Shown: positions 25,438-33,933 of the stretch, in pieces
Layout: each line of letters opens with the position of its first letter
Numbering within the stretch: the stretch's first letter is position 1
Source of the DNA: Pirellulales bacterium
Lineage (GTDB): Bacteria; Planctomycetota; Planctomycetia; Pirellulales; Thermoguttaceae
Direction: 5' to 3'
NCBI GenBank assembly: GCA_016936015.1
Contig: JAFGPV010000069.1
Location: forward strand, 1 to 40,446
DNA length: 40,446 nt
Notes under the pieces: model-generated
Seen by the model: the letters and a program-made list of their open reading frames with translations, nothing else
Told to the model about the DNA's origin: nothing
The model's database searches: none
Position numbers and translations under genes: made by a program

Positions 25438-27561
25438 ATGGACCTCCTATCGTATCCTCGGTTATATTGCTTGGGGATGTTTACGGGAGTATTTTTTGCG
25501 CTCGTTGACGGTTTTGGGATTCAAGAGGTCATCGGACAGGAACCGTCAGCAACGGGGAGAGAGGCTGCCGTCGACTCCGGCGCGGAACATAGCGACAAGT
25601 TGGACAAGTTGCTCAACTTGGTCGATAAGGACATTGCTCAACTCTCCCAGGTGAAAGTCGGTGGAGGTGCCGGCTCTCCGTCGCTGGATACGCAGGTTTC
25701 CACGGTCTCCCGCCAGGAGAGCACGATCGGCAAAACGCCCTATGCCGTCTTCGTCATCACCAACGAGATGATCCGCCGCTCGGGCGCGAAAACGATTCCC
25801 GACGTCCTCCGCATGGCGCCGGGCGTCGAGGTGGCGCAGATCGACTCCAACAAATGGGCGATTTCCATTCGAGGCATCAACTGGCGTTTTACCAACCATC
25901 TCTTGGTTCAAATCGACGGCCGGATGGTCTACACGCCGTTGTTTGGCTGCGTATTTTGGGACGTGCAGGACCTGCTCTTGGAGGACGTGGAACGCATCGA
26001 GGTGATCCGCGGTCCGGGCGCCTCGATCTGGGGCGCCAACGCGGTCAACGGCATCATCAATATCATCACCAAAAATGCCAAGAACACCCAGGGCGCCTAC
26101 GTCGAGTCCGGAACGGGAACGGAAGAACTTGGATTCAGCAGCGTCCGCTACGGGGGCGGCAACGGAGACGACTTCCACTACCGATTCTTCGGAAAATGGT
26201 TCGAGCGCGGGCCGGGTTTTTTACCGGACATGATCGCTGCGGACGATTGGCGCCAGGCGCGCGGCGGATTCCGCATGGATTGGGAACCCGGCAACGACGA
26301 CGCCTTTACCTTCCAGGGCCAGTATTATAACGGCTACAGCGGGAGTTTGGCCATCTTGCCGCAGTTTTCCGATCCCTATTACCAAATGGTCACCAATGAT
26401 GAGCACGTCAGCGGAGAAGACGTCATTCTCCATTGGAAACACCGGATTGATGAACAGTCGGATTGGGCGGCCATGGTGTACTACGACCGCACGGAGCGGC
26501 ACTGGCTAAAATATAACATGGGGGAAAACCGCGACACCTTCGTCGCCGATTGGCAGCACCGGTTCCCCCTGGGAGAGCGTCACGAGGTGATCTGGGGCGT
26601 GAACTATCGCACCACGCGGGGCGAGGCCCAAGATTCCACCTTTTTTGGCATGATTCCGCCGGAGCGGTCCGACTATTTTCTCAGTTATTTCGCCCAGGAT
26701 CAAATCACCCTGGTCGAGGATCGGTGGTATCTGACTCTCGGCTCGAAGTTTGAGAACAACAGTTTTACGGGCTTCGAGTATCAGCCGACGGTCCGCGTGC
26801 TCTGGACCCCCGATCACAAGCGTTCCATCTGGGGAGCGGTTTCCCGCGCCGTCCGTATTCCCTCCTGGGCGGAAGTCAACGGCTATGCCCTCCTGGCGCC
26901 GATCCAGACCGATCCGGTCGTGGTTTACCCCTTCATCATGGGCAATCCGCTAATGATCTCCGAGGAGTTGATCGCCTACGAGTGCGGATATCGGGAACAG
27001 ACGACGGAACGATTTTCCTGGGACTTGGCCTTGTATCTTTTCGATTATCGCCATATCGGCACCGTACAATTCGACTATCCCATTCCCGGTCCCGATTTCT
27101 GGATTATGCCGGGAATGTTTGCCAATAAATTGATCGGGCAAACCTATGGTTTTGAATGGACGGGTAACTACCGCGTCACACCCCACTGGACCCTTCGAGG
27201 CAACTACACCTTCATGATCTTGACGTTCAATCCGGTCCCCGGTTCAAAGACACCCGAAGCGTATGAAGGCGAAAGTCCGCGAAACCAGTTTTATCTCCAA
27301 TCCTCTTGGGATCTGGGCAGGAACTGGGAACTGGATTTGACCGGCCGCTACGTCGATAGTCTTCCGTACGAAGAGGTCCCCAGTTACTTTGCGGCCGATC
27401 TCCGATTGGCTTGGCGCCCCCGAAAGAACTTCGAGTGGTCCGTCGTAGGACGGAACCTGCTTGCCGGAGCGCACCCGGAATATGGAAACGACCTTTACTT
27501 CGGCACCATCCGCACCGAAGTGCAAGAGGAGGTTTATACCCAGCTTATTTTCCGGCATTGA
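25438..27561 (+). CDS. TonB-dependent outer-membrane receptor (copy 2)
   Basis: 707-aa paralogue of the preceding receptor. An upstream in-frame ATG at 25309 exists, but AGGTG six nt before the ATG at 25438 and the signal peptide that follows (LLSYPRLYCLGMFTGVFFALV) support 25438. The linker KLDKLLNLVDKDIAQLSQVKV, the plug (MIRRSGAKTIPDVLRMAPGVEVA, VERIEVIRGPGASIWGANAV) and the barrel match copy 1 throughout. Differences concentrate in extracellular-loop positions such as the segments after FERGPGF and around TDPVVVYPFIMGNP, suggesting a changed ligand specificity after duplication. The 218-bp gap to copy 1 shows no terminator, so the pair and the YfiR gene may be one operon. Confidence 0.92.
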   Translation: MDLLSYPRLYCLGMFTGVFFALVDGFGIQEVIGQEPSATGREAAVDSGAEHSDKLDKLLNLVDKDIAQLSQVKVGGGAGSPSLDTQVSTVSRQESTIGKTPYAVFVITNEMIRRSGAKTIPDVLRMAPGVEVAQIDSNKWAISIRGINWRFTNHLLVQIDGRMVYTPLFGCVFWDVQDLLLEDVERIEVIRGPGASIWGANAVNGIINIITKNAKNTQGAYVESGTGTEELGFSSVRYGGGNGDDFHYRFFGKWFERGPGFLPDMIAADDWRQARGGFRMDWEPGNDDAFTFQGQYYNGYSGSLAILPQFSDPYYQMVTNDEHVSGEDVILHWKHRIDEQSDWAAMVYYDRTERHWLKYNMGENRDTFVADWQHRFPLGERHEVIWGVNYRTTRGEAQDSTFFGMIPPERSDYFLSYFAQDQITLVEDRWYLTLGSKFENNSFTGFEYQPTVRVLWTPDHKRSIWGAVSRAVRIPSWAEVNGYALLAPIQTDPVVVYPFIMGNPLMISEELIAYECGYREQTTERFSWDLALYLFDYRHIGTVQFDYPIPGPDFWIMPGMFANKLIGQTYGFEWTGNYRVTPHWTLRGNYTFMILTFNPVPGSKTPEAYEGESPRNQFYLQSSWDLGRNWELDLTGRYVDSLPYEEVPSYFAADLRLAWRPRKNFEWSVVGRNLLAGAHPEYGNDLYFGTIRTEVQEEVYTQLIFRH

Positions 27562-27635
27562 ATACCGGTTTGTCGCCTCATCCGCCAAAGACATATTGAA
27601 AAAAAGGCTTGAAAAAATACAAGAGGTATTCCATC

Positions 27636-28391
27636 GTGAACTGCTTCCGTGAACTAAGGCGTTTTTATCGAACGACGTCCGGAGCGCCGTCCGCCCGGTT
27701 CCTCTCCGTCCGGAATGCTGTCCGATCGAGCCTTGTGCCGCGACTTAGGGGGGCCGTGGCGATCGTCGCGTCGGCGTTTATCATCCTGCTGGGCGTCGTT
27801 TTGCCGATTAGCGGGCAAACGTCCCCGGCCGACTCCCTACCGGACGAGTATATCGTCAAGGCCGCGGACTTGTACGCCTTAGGCTTGAACGTCGAGTGGC
27901 CTAAAGCGGCCTTGGAGGCCGCCGGCGACAAGTTCCTCATCGGCATTGTCGGCCGGGATGACTTTGCCGATGCGCTGGACTTCATTGCCCGGAAGCGGAA
28001 GATTCAGGGGCGAACCATCGTCATCCGCCGGTTTCCCTCCCTGGAGCAATACCAGCCGGGGTGTCAAATAGTGTTTATCTCCCGCTCTCTGACCCCCGAG
28101 CAGCAGCTCGCGGCAATCCGGAAAATCAGCGGAGTAGGCGTCTTGCTGGTGGGGGAGAGTCCCGACTTTGCCAAGGAAGGCGGGATCATCAATTTTTATC
28201 TCGAGGGAAATCGCGTTCGCTTTGAAATCAACAATGAGGCGGCCCGACGCGCCCGGCTCCACCTCGACGCCAAGTTGCTCAACATTGCCACACCGGTGAC
28301 CGCCGGCAGTCGGGAGCCGAAGGACGCGGGCCGAGGACCGTCTGCCAACCCTCGGCTTTCGATCTTTGACGTGCGCTCTCCTTCACGATGA
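27636..28391 (+). CDS. YfiR/DUF4154 family secreted protein
   Basis: 251-aa protein with an extended N-terminal signal/anchor region (long basic segment, then AIVASAFIILLGVVLPISGQ) and a YfiR domain (about 65-220): EYIVKAADLYALGLNVEWP, LIGIVGRDDFADALDFIA, CQIVFISRSL, and the family hallmark EGGIINFYLEGNRVRFEINNEAARRARLHLDAKLLNIA. YfiR in Pseudomonas is a periplasmic repressor of the diguanylate cyclase YfiN; many homologues sit beside TonB receptors with no known partner. GTG at 27636 has AGAGG nine nt upstream; TTG at 27609 is an alternative. The end overlaps the convergent response-regulator gene by 9 bp. No YfiN-like gene is in the window. Confidence 0.85.
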   Translation: MNCFRELRRFYRTTSGAPSARFLSVRNAVRSSLVPRLRGAVAIVASAFIILLGVVLPISGQTSPADSLPDEYIVKAADLYALGLNVEWPKAALEAAGDKFLIGIVGRDDFADALDFIARKRKIQGRTIVIRRFPSLEQYQPGCQIVFISRSLTPEQQLAAIRKISGVGVLLVGESPDFAKEGGIINFYLEGNRVRFEINNEAARRARLHLDAKLLNIATPVTAGSREPKDAGRGPSANPRLSIFDVRSPSR

Positions 28392-29852
28392 CGGCGCGGC
28401 GGAATCGCGGTAATGGCTGACCTTCCGTTTCAACGTTACGCGATGCAGTCCGAGTTGTTTTGCGGCCGCCAGGAACTGCCCTCCGTGCCGCTGCATGGCG
28501 GCCTCCAAGAGCGGCGGCTCGACGATCCTCAGCAGCCGGGCGTACAAATCGCCGACCGCCTCCTGTTTCAACTCGCTGAGCGCCCAGTCGCGGATCAGCC
28601 AATCCAGCATGGCTTCCCGGGTCCGGAGGGCATCGGCCCCCGGCGGCGTCGGCGGCGGCAAGTGTTCGGGCAGAGGCACGCCTCCCCGCGCTAAAATCAA
28701 AGCGTGTTCCAAGGCGTTCCGCAACTCGCGGACGTTGCCGTACCAGGGGCGTTTCTCCAGGGCGGAAAGCATCTCGTCGTCCAAAGGCACCCGCGGTGAA
28801 CCGTTCCGTGCGGCGAGAAGATCCAGGAAGTGACCCGCCAGTTCGGCCAGATCGCCCCGCCGCCGGCGTAGCGGGGGAATGTCAATCTCAAAAGTGATCA
28901 ACCGGAAATACAGGTCGTGCCGGAATGTGCCTTCCACCACCCTCTGGTGGAGATTCTGGTGCGTCGCGGAGATCACCCGGAAATCGCTCCGCACCGGCTG
29001 CGTTGCTCCCACCGGAAGAATCTCGCCGAATTCCAGCACGCGGAGCAGCTTGACCTGTGTGGAGGGCGGGATGTCGGCGACCTCGTCAAAGAACAGGGTG
29101 CCCCCGTGGGCCTGCTCCAGCAGGCCCTTCCGCGTCTGTTCCGCCCCGGTGAATGCGCCCCGAACGTGACCGAACAACTCGCTTTCAGCCAGCGTCGGGC
29201 TGAGCGAGGCAATATTGACGGCCACGAACGGACCGGCCGACCGGCGGCTGTAGCGGTGGATGGCCCGCGCCATCAGTTCCTTGCCCGTCCCGCTCTCGCC
29301 GCGAAGATGGACGCAGGCCTCGGTCGGCGCCACCACGGCAATCCGCTTGAAGACTTCCTGCATCACCGGCGACGAACCGATCAGGCGTTGCTCCGGCGGC
29401 AACAACGCAGATGCATCGAGTTTTCGCGGATCTCCTTCCGAACCGTTCTGAGAAACTAGCTGCATCCCCGTTTTTTTCGTTGCTTCGGCGGCTGGCCGTG
29501 CCAGGGCCCGCTCCAGAATGCGCTGGGCGACGTTCAGGTCGAAGGGTTTTACCAGGTATTCGAACGCCCCTTTCCGCACCGCCTCGACCGCCGTGGCCAA
29601 TTCGCCATAGGCGGTCATCACGACGATCGCCACCGTCCCCAGTGCTTCCCGGAATCGGTCCATCGCCTTCAGGCCGTCCATGCCCGGCAACCGCACGTCC
29701 AGGAAAATCACCTCCGGCGGCTGTCCCCGCACGGCCGACAAGGCCTGCTCCGCCGACGGAGCGACCGCCGCCGTGTGTCCCAGGCGGACGGCAAGTTGGT
29801 TCAATCCCCAGCAAATGCTCGGTTCGTCGTCAACGATCAGGATGTGTGCCAT
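28383..29852 (-). CDS. NtrC-family sigma54-dependent response regulator
   Basis: 489-aa activator. The receiver domain (1-120) has acidic DDE (8-10), phospho-acceptor D52 and K102 in VKPF. The AAA+ domain (about 155-390) has Walker A GESGTGKE (185-192), the sigma54-contact loop GAFTGA (232-237) and Walker B GGTLFFDEVAD (250-260). The C-terminal Fis-type helix-turn-helix contains GGQFLAAAKQLGLHRVTLKRK. Phosphorylation should drive oligomerisation and ATP-dependent activation of a sigma54 promoter. It is downstream of its cognate histidine kinase (80-bp gap) and convergent with the YfiR gene. The divergent spacer upstream of the kinase holds a sigma54 promoter and dyad sites that are its likely targets. 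Confidence 0.95.
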   Translation of the reverse strand: MAHILIVDDEPSICWGLNQLAVRLGHTAAVAPSAEQALSAVRGQPPEVIFLDVRLPGMDGLKAMDRFREALGTVAIVVMTAYGELATAVEAVRKGAFEYLVKPFDLNVAQRILERALARPAAEATKKTGMQLVSQNGSEGDPRKLDASALLPPEQRLIGSSPVMQEVFKRIAVVAPTEACVHLRGESGTGKELMARAIHRYSRRSAGPFVAVNIASLSPTLAESELFGHVRGAFTGAEQTRKGLLEQAHGGTLFFDEVADIPPSTQVKLLRVLEFGEILPVGATQPVRSDFRVISATHQNLHQRVVEGTFRHDLYFRLITFEIDIPPLRRRRGDLAELAGHFLDLLAARNGSPRVPLDDEMLSALEKRPWYGNVRELRNALEHALILARGGVPLPEHLPPPTPPGADALRTREAMLDWLIRDWALSELKQEAVGDLYARLLRIVEPPLLEAAMQRHGGQFLAAAKQLGLHRVTLKRKVSHYRDSAAPSS

Positions 29853-29869
29853 GGTATTACGTCCCTAAC

Positions 29870-29926
29870 AGGAGGCCAGACGTTCCGGTCCGGCGTGAAA
29901 AGACGGGCAGGAATGCCTGGCCTCCT
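29870..29926. repeat. 10-bp inverted repeat in the kinase/regulator gap
   Basis: AGGAGGCCAG (29870-29879) and CTGGCCTCCT (29917-29926) can form a stem around a 37-nt loop in the 80-bp gap between the kinase and regulator genes. GACGGGCAGGAATGCCTGG resembles dispersed planctomycete palindromic elements. It might also moderate read-through between the two genes. Confidence 0.4.
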
Positions 29927-29932
29927 CTGGAG

Positions 29933-31336
29933 TTAAAATTTTTCCGGGAGAGTTCCTTCGAGAGGGAACTGAAAAATGAACTTCGTCCAACCGTCGTTTC
30001 GGCGCCACTCCAGACTTCCGTCGGCCGCCTCGGCGGCCCGGCGGGCCACGAACAATCCCAACCCGATGCCTTCCGGTTTGCCGGTGACAAAGGGTTCAAA
30101 AATCCGGTCGCTCACGGCGAGGGGCGGGCCGACGCCCGTATCTTGAACCGTCAGCATCCCCCGGCCTTCGTCGGTTCGAATGAGTTCCAACCCGACCCGC
30201 GGCGGTTGCTCCAGGTTCGACGCGGCGGCCTCCACCGCGTTGCGGATCAGATTGGTCGTCAATTGCCGCAGGGACTCCGGATCGGCCTGAACGAAAAACG
30301 GTTCCGCCGGCGTAGGGAACTGGAGGTCGACTCCCACGTGGTTGTACGTCGGGCGGAGCAGGCCGAGCACTTCCTCGATCAGTTCCGTCAGGTCGACGCG
30401 CCTGCGTCGGACTGGTTCCGGTCGGCCGATGGCCAGGAACTGCTTCAGGTAGGAATCCATCAACTGGAGCTGCCGCAGCGCCACGTCCAGCGACTGGTCG
30501 GCCTTTTCGTCGGGATAGTCGCGGCGGTGCAGTTCGATGGCCATTTTCCCGCCGGCGGCCGCGTTGCGGAGCTGGTGGGCCATGGCCGCGCCCAGTTCTC
30601 CCAGCGCCTTGAGCCGCTCGTCGCGCCGGACCTGTTCGGCGTACTTGGCCAACTGTTCGGCCATGGCGTTGATCGACTCGGCCAGGTGGCATAATTCTTG
30701 GTTGCCCCGCGTCGCCGGGATCGGCGTGAAATCACCCTCCGCAATGCGGGCCGTCCGGGCCACTAAGGCGTGGATCGGCCGCAGAAACCTCTGCGCCAGC
30801 CAAGCGGTGATTAGCGAGGCAATCGCCGCCGAAACGGCCCCGGCGATCAAGGCCGGAAGCACCGCCCGGCGGATCTGACCGGCGAGTTGTGCTTCCGGGT
30901 ACAGCACGAACAGGGTTGCCGGTTTCGAGAACGACGACCGGCTCGAAATCGGGAGAAAATCGACCAGGTAATCGCGCTGGCCCAGGGTGACCGGCAGGTT
31001 TTTCATGCCGTCGCCGCTCCGACGGTCGCCAAGGACCGCCGCGAGTTGCGCAACCTCGGCCGGTTCCAGCAAGAGGGTCTTTTCCCGAAGGCGAGAACCT
31101 TCCTCCATTAGTACAAATTCGGCCCCGCTCAGCCCGCTCATCTGATCCAGGACCTTGTCGGTCAGCGGAAACGTTGCGTCCGCCAACGTCTGCACCGTCC
31201 GACGCATACGTTCCGCCTGTTCGACGCGTACCCGGCGGGCGATCCAATACGCGGTGATACCGGTGGCCAGAAAGCTCGCCAGCAGCACCGCGGAAACCAT
31301 CGGCAGCAGTAATTGAAGACGGATGGACCACCGCAT
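29933..31336 (-). CDS. sensor histidine kinase (NtrB-like output)
   Basis: 467-aa inner-membrane kinase. TM1 is near residues 8-32 and TM2 near 158-180. The ~125-residue periplasmic segment between them shows no recognised sensor domain. A HAMP-like linker follows (RPIHALVARTARIAEGDF). The dimerisation/phosphoacceptor helix has H254 in AMAHQLRNAA, an atypical H-Q-L-R form as in NtrC-linked kinases. The ATPase domain has the N box NLIRNAVEA (362-370), G1 DTGVGPP (399-405) and G2 GIGLGLFVARR. It is upstream of the sigma54 response regulator gene and divergent from the toroid/pseudopilin/ABC gene set, suggesting it senses an envelope condition that switches on that set. Confidence 0.94.
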   Translation of the reverse strand: MRWSIRLQLLLPMVSAVLLASFLATGITAYWIARRVRVEQAERMRRTVQTLADATFPLTDKVLDQMSGLSGAEFVLMEEGSRLREKTLLLEPAEVAQLAAVLGDRRSGDGMKNLPVTLGQRDYLVDFLPISSRSSFSKPATLFVLYPEAQLAGQIRRAVLPALIAGAVSAAIASLITAWLAQRFLRPIHALVARTARIAEGDFTPIPATRGNQELCHLAESINAMAEQLAKYAEQVRRDERLKALGELGAAMAHQLRNAAAGGKMAIELHRRDYPDEKADQSLDVALRQLQLMDSYLKQFLAIGRPEPVRRRRVDLTELIEEVLGLLRPTYNHVGVDLQFPTPAEPFFVQADPESLRQLTTNLIRNAVEAAASNLEQPPRVGLELIRTDEGRGMLTVQDTGVGPPLAVSDRIFEPFVTGKPEGIGLGLFVARRAAEAADGSLEWRRNDGWTKFIFQFPLEGTLPEKF

Positions 31337-31377
31337 TCCAGATACCCTTATGCAATGAACGTAAAGACTGAAATTCA

Positions 31378-31396
31378 GTGTCGATTATATCGACAC
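31378..31396. promoter_or_regulatory. dyad site 1 (candidate enhancer for the sigma54 regulator)
   Basis: GTGTCGATTATATCGACAC is a perfect 8+3+8 palindrome. Its centre is about 100 bp upstream of the start expected from the sigma54 promoter at 31462-31477, a typical enhancer distance, and 51 bp upstream of the kinase gene start. Assignment to the neighbouring NtrC-family regulator is inference. Confidence 0.55.
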
Positions 31397-31398
31397 GA

Positions 31399-31417
31399 AT
31401 GTCAATCACATCAACAC
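31399..31417. promoter_or_regulatory. dyad site 2 (related to site 1)
   Basis: ATGTCAATCACATCAACAC matches site 1 at 14 of 19 positions and is an imperfect dyad. Its centre is 21 bp, two DNA turns, from that of site 1, so dimers bound to both would lie on the same face of the helix, as at NtrC enhancers. Confidence 0.45.
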
Positions 31418-31461
31418 GCCTCTCCTTTTCGACGTAATGTTATAAAATCGCAACCATAATG

Positions 31462-31477
31462 TGGGCAATAGGTTGCA
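31462..31477 (+). promoter_or_regulatory. sigma54 (-24/-12) promoter
   Basis: TGGGCAATAGGTTGCA has the invariant GG and GC exactly 10 nt apart and a perfect TTGCA -12 half (consensus TGGCAC-N5-TTGCA; -24 half TGGGCA differs at two or three positions). Expected start is near 31488, giving a ~134-nt leader to the ATG at 31622. It also forms the right half of an inverted repeat GCAACC/GGTTGC (31450-31476). Confidence 0.6.
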
Positions 31478-31621
31478 ACGTAAAATACAACCCCAATGTA
31501 TAGGCATCGATTTTGCTCTATTAACATCAGTAATTTGATCTGGCAATATAGAACCACAGGGGCGTTGCTCCCTTCAACCGTAATTGGTTTCTTTACTCGA
31601 ACTCCAGATCAAGAGGAACTC

Positions 31622-32791
31622 ATGACTCAAGGACGTAGAAAATCATGCCCTTGGCGCATTTTTTTCGGCTCCGGAATTTACGTTTTCGTTTTCTTTTGGT
31701 TGGCGACCGGGCTATTAAAACTTGACGCTGCGGAGGAGGCAGTCCCGGCAAAGCACGGTCCTAAACCCGAGCAATATCGGCGCTGCGTCCAGCGGGCGAT
31801 GGACTTCCTGCAAAATCAGGGCCAATTGCCCGACGGTTCTTACGGCGCCCGGGCGGGCGTGGGAGTTACGGCCTTGATCACGACCGCCGTGCTCCGTTGC
31901 GGCCGAACGCCCGACGATCCGCTGGCGGCGAAAAGTCTCAAATTCCTGGAAGAATACGTGCAGGAAAGCGGCGGGATCCACACGCCCGGTAGTTTCATCG
32001 CCAATTACGAAACTTGCGTGGCGTTGATCTGCTTCCGCCAAGCCAACCGCGACGGACGTTACGACAAGATCATCAAGCGCGCCGAGGCATTTCTCCGCGG
32101 GATTCAGCAGGGAGAAAAAACCGGCAAGCAGAAATCCGACCTGGCCTACGGCGGCGCGGGCTACAACCGCAAGTCGCGGCCCGACCTCTCGAACACCGCG
32201 TATCTGGTCGACGCCCTGAAAGCCTCCGGCGCCAAGCCGGACGACGAGGCCGTTCAAAAGGCGTTGGCCTTCGTCTCCCGCTGCCAGAATCTCGAGAGTC
32301 CCCACAACACCACCCCTTTTGCCGCGAAGGTCAACGACGGCGGATTCTATTATACCCCGGTGCTCAGCCGGCAGGACAAGGAACGTGAGACGGCCGAGGG
32401 AGGGCTGCGGAGCTACGGCTCGATGACCTATTCGGGCCTGAAGAGCATGATCTACGCGGGCCTGACGAAAGACGATCCCCGCGTCAAGGCCGCCGTGGAG
32501 TGGATCCGCAAGCACTACGACGTGAAGCACAATCCCGGCATGGGCAGCGCCGGACTGTATTATTATTATCACACCTTCGCCAAGGCGCTTAGCGCCCTGG
32601 GAACCGACGAGTTCAAGGACACCAAGGGCGTGAAGCACGATTGGCGCCGCGAATTGGCCGAGGAGCTTTTCCGCCGCCAGAATCAGGACGGTTCCTGGGT
32701 CAATGAGAATAACCGGTGGATGGAAGGCGATCCGAACCTGGCGACGGGTTTTGCGCTGTTGGCCCTCTCCTACTGCAAACCTGAAAAATAG
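31622..32791 (+). CDS. secreted alpha-toroid (prenyltransferase/squalene oxidase repeat) protein
   Basis: 389-aa exported protein. The signal region ([22 protein letters not shown]) is followed by an alpha/alpha-barrel. Repeat units include [57 protein letters not shown] and a final [11 protein letters not shown]...[11 protein letters not shown]; these Q-x-DGSxG turns are typical of the squalene-hopene-cyclase/prenyltransferase repeat fold. No DxDD or DDxxD catalytic motif is seen, so it is not a terpene cyclase; such planctomycete proteins are probably structural or carbohydrate-associated. AGAGG lies 5-6 nt before the ATG at 31622, preferred over 31496, which would place the start inside the promoter leader. 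It is the first gene after the sigma54 promoter, 11 bp before the DUF1559 gene. Confidence 0.85.
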   Translation: MTQGRRKSCPWRIFFGSGIYVFVFFWLATGLLKLDAAEEAVPAKHGPKPEQYRRCVQRAMDFLQNQGQLPDGSYGARAGVGVTALITTAVLRCGRTPDDPLAAKSLKFLEEYVQESGGIHTPGSFIANYETCVALICFRQANRDGRYDKIIKRAEAFLRGIQQGEKTGKQKSDLAYGGAGYNRKSRPDLSNTAYLVDALKASGAKPDDEAVQKALAFVSRCQNLESPHNTTPFAAKVNDGGFYYTPVLSRQDKERETAEGGLRSYGSMTYSGLKSMIYAGLTKDDPRVKAAVEWIRKHYDVKHNPGMGSAGLYYYYHTFAKALSALGTDEFKDTKGVKHDWRRELAEELFRRQNQDGSWVNENNRWMEGDPNLATGFALLALSYCKPEK

Positions 32792-32802
32792 GAGACTGGG
32801 AA

Positions 32803-33915
32803 ATGGAGTTCAAGACCCTGGAGATAATGTCGATTTCAAATTTCAAATTTCAAATTTCAAATTGCAAATTGAACCAATATTGCGGCAGCCGCTTGCGGCT
32901 TGGCAAGGCATCGCCGCGCCGCGCTTTCACCCTTGTCGAGCTGCTGGTGGTCATTGCCATCATCAGCATCCTGATCGGTCTCCTGCTGCCGGCGGTTCAG
33001 GCGGCGCGTGAAGCGGCACGCCGCACGCAATGCCTCAACCACCTCAAACAAATCGGAGTGGCCGTCCATAACTACTCGGTCGCGAACAAGATCTTTCCGC
33101 CGAGTTTTTGCATTCAACCCGGCACAACGCTCAGCGGCAACAACGGCTCCTGGTCGATCCACGGACGACTGTTGCCGTATTTAGAACAAGGCAACGCCTA
33201 CAAGCGAGTTCGGTTGGACGTCGCCTGGGACGCTCAAGTCAACACGGGCGTCCCGACCACGCGAATGCCGTGTTATCTTTGTCCCACGGAGAGAAACGAC
33301 CGCGTTCGTGTAGACGGAAGCGGAAATCCCTACACCTATCCGCAGAATTACGGTTTCAATTTCGGCACGTGGCTGGTTCACGATCCCCAGACCGGCCAAG
33401 GAGGCGACGGATCGTTTTACGTCAACAGCCGGTTGAGGCCGGCGCACTTCCGCGACGGTTTGAGCAATACGCTCTGCGCGGCGGAAGTGAAAACCTTTAC
33501 TTCTTATTTCCGCAACACGGCGGATCCCGGTCCCACGGTTCCGGAATCCCCCGCGGAACTTGCCCCCTTGGCCTCCGGCGCTCAGTTCAAGAATACCGGG
33601 CACACGGAATGGTGCGACGGGCGGGTGCATCACAGCGGCATCACGACGGTCTTTCCCCCCAATACCTTTGTCGCCTACGTGCATAGCGACGGGCGGACCT
33701 ATGACATCGACTATAACTCCCGGCAAGAAGGGCATAGTGCCACGCAGCCGTCCTATGCGGCCGTCACCGCCCGCAGTTTTCATCCCGGCATTGTCAACGT
33801 CCTTTTCATGGACGGTTCCACCAAGCCGCTCCACGACGCCGTCGCCCGATCCGTCTGGCGGGCACTGGGCACACGCGACTCCGGCGAAGTGCTCTCCGCC
33901 GAACACTTTGAATGA
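32803..33915 (+). CDS. DUF1559 (H-X9-DG) pseudopilin-like protein 1
   Basis: 370-aa planctomycete-type secreted protein. After an unusual ~41-residue leader comes the prepilin-like segment [20 protein letters not shown], a type IV/II pseudopilin helix processed by a prepilin peptidase, then [25 protein letters not shown], the DUF1559 hallmark. The C-terminal H-X9-DG box reads [21 protein letters not shown] about 8 nt before the ATG supports the start, although the first 25 residues are partly encoded by a TTTCAAA heptamer repeat. Its function is unknown; cell-surface or sorting roles have been suggested for the family. It is the second gene of the proposed sigma54 operon. Confidence 0.88.
   Translation: MEFKTLEIMSISNFKFQISNCKLNQYCGSRLRLGKASPRRAFTLVELLVVIAIISILIGLLLPAVQAAREAARRTQCLNHLKQIGVAVHNYSVANKIFPPSFCIQPGTTLSGNNGSWSIHGRLLPYLEQGNAYKRVRLDVAWDAQVNTGVPTTRMPCYLCPTERNDRVRVDGSGNPYTYPQNYGFNFGTWLVHDPQTGQGGDGSFYVNSRLRPAHFRDGLSNTLCAAEVKTFTSYFRNTADPGPTVPESPAELAPLASGAQFKNTGHTEWCDGRVHHSGITTVFPPNTFVAYVHSDGRTYDIDYNSRQEGHSATQPSYAAVTARSFHPGIVNVLFMDGSTKPLHDAVARSVWRALGTRDSGEVLSAEHFE
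32834..32868. repeat. heptamer (TTTCAAA) repeat inside the pseudopilin gene
   Basis: Four perfect copies of TTTCAAA (32834-32861) and a fifth degenerate one (TTGCAAA, 32862-32868), in frame inside the N-terminal leader of DUF1559 protein 1. Seven is not a multiple of three, so gain or loss of one unit would shift the frame. Confidence 0.85.
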
Positions 33916-33933
33916 ATCTTCAAGGGGAAATCC

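Noticed and set aside
31622-32791. Terpene (squalene-hopene) cyclase
   Set aside because: Toroid repeats are present but no DxDD or DDxxD catalytic motif, and the protein is short and exported.
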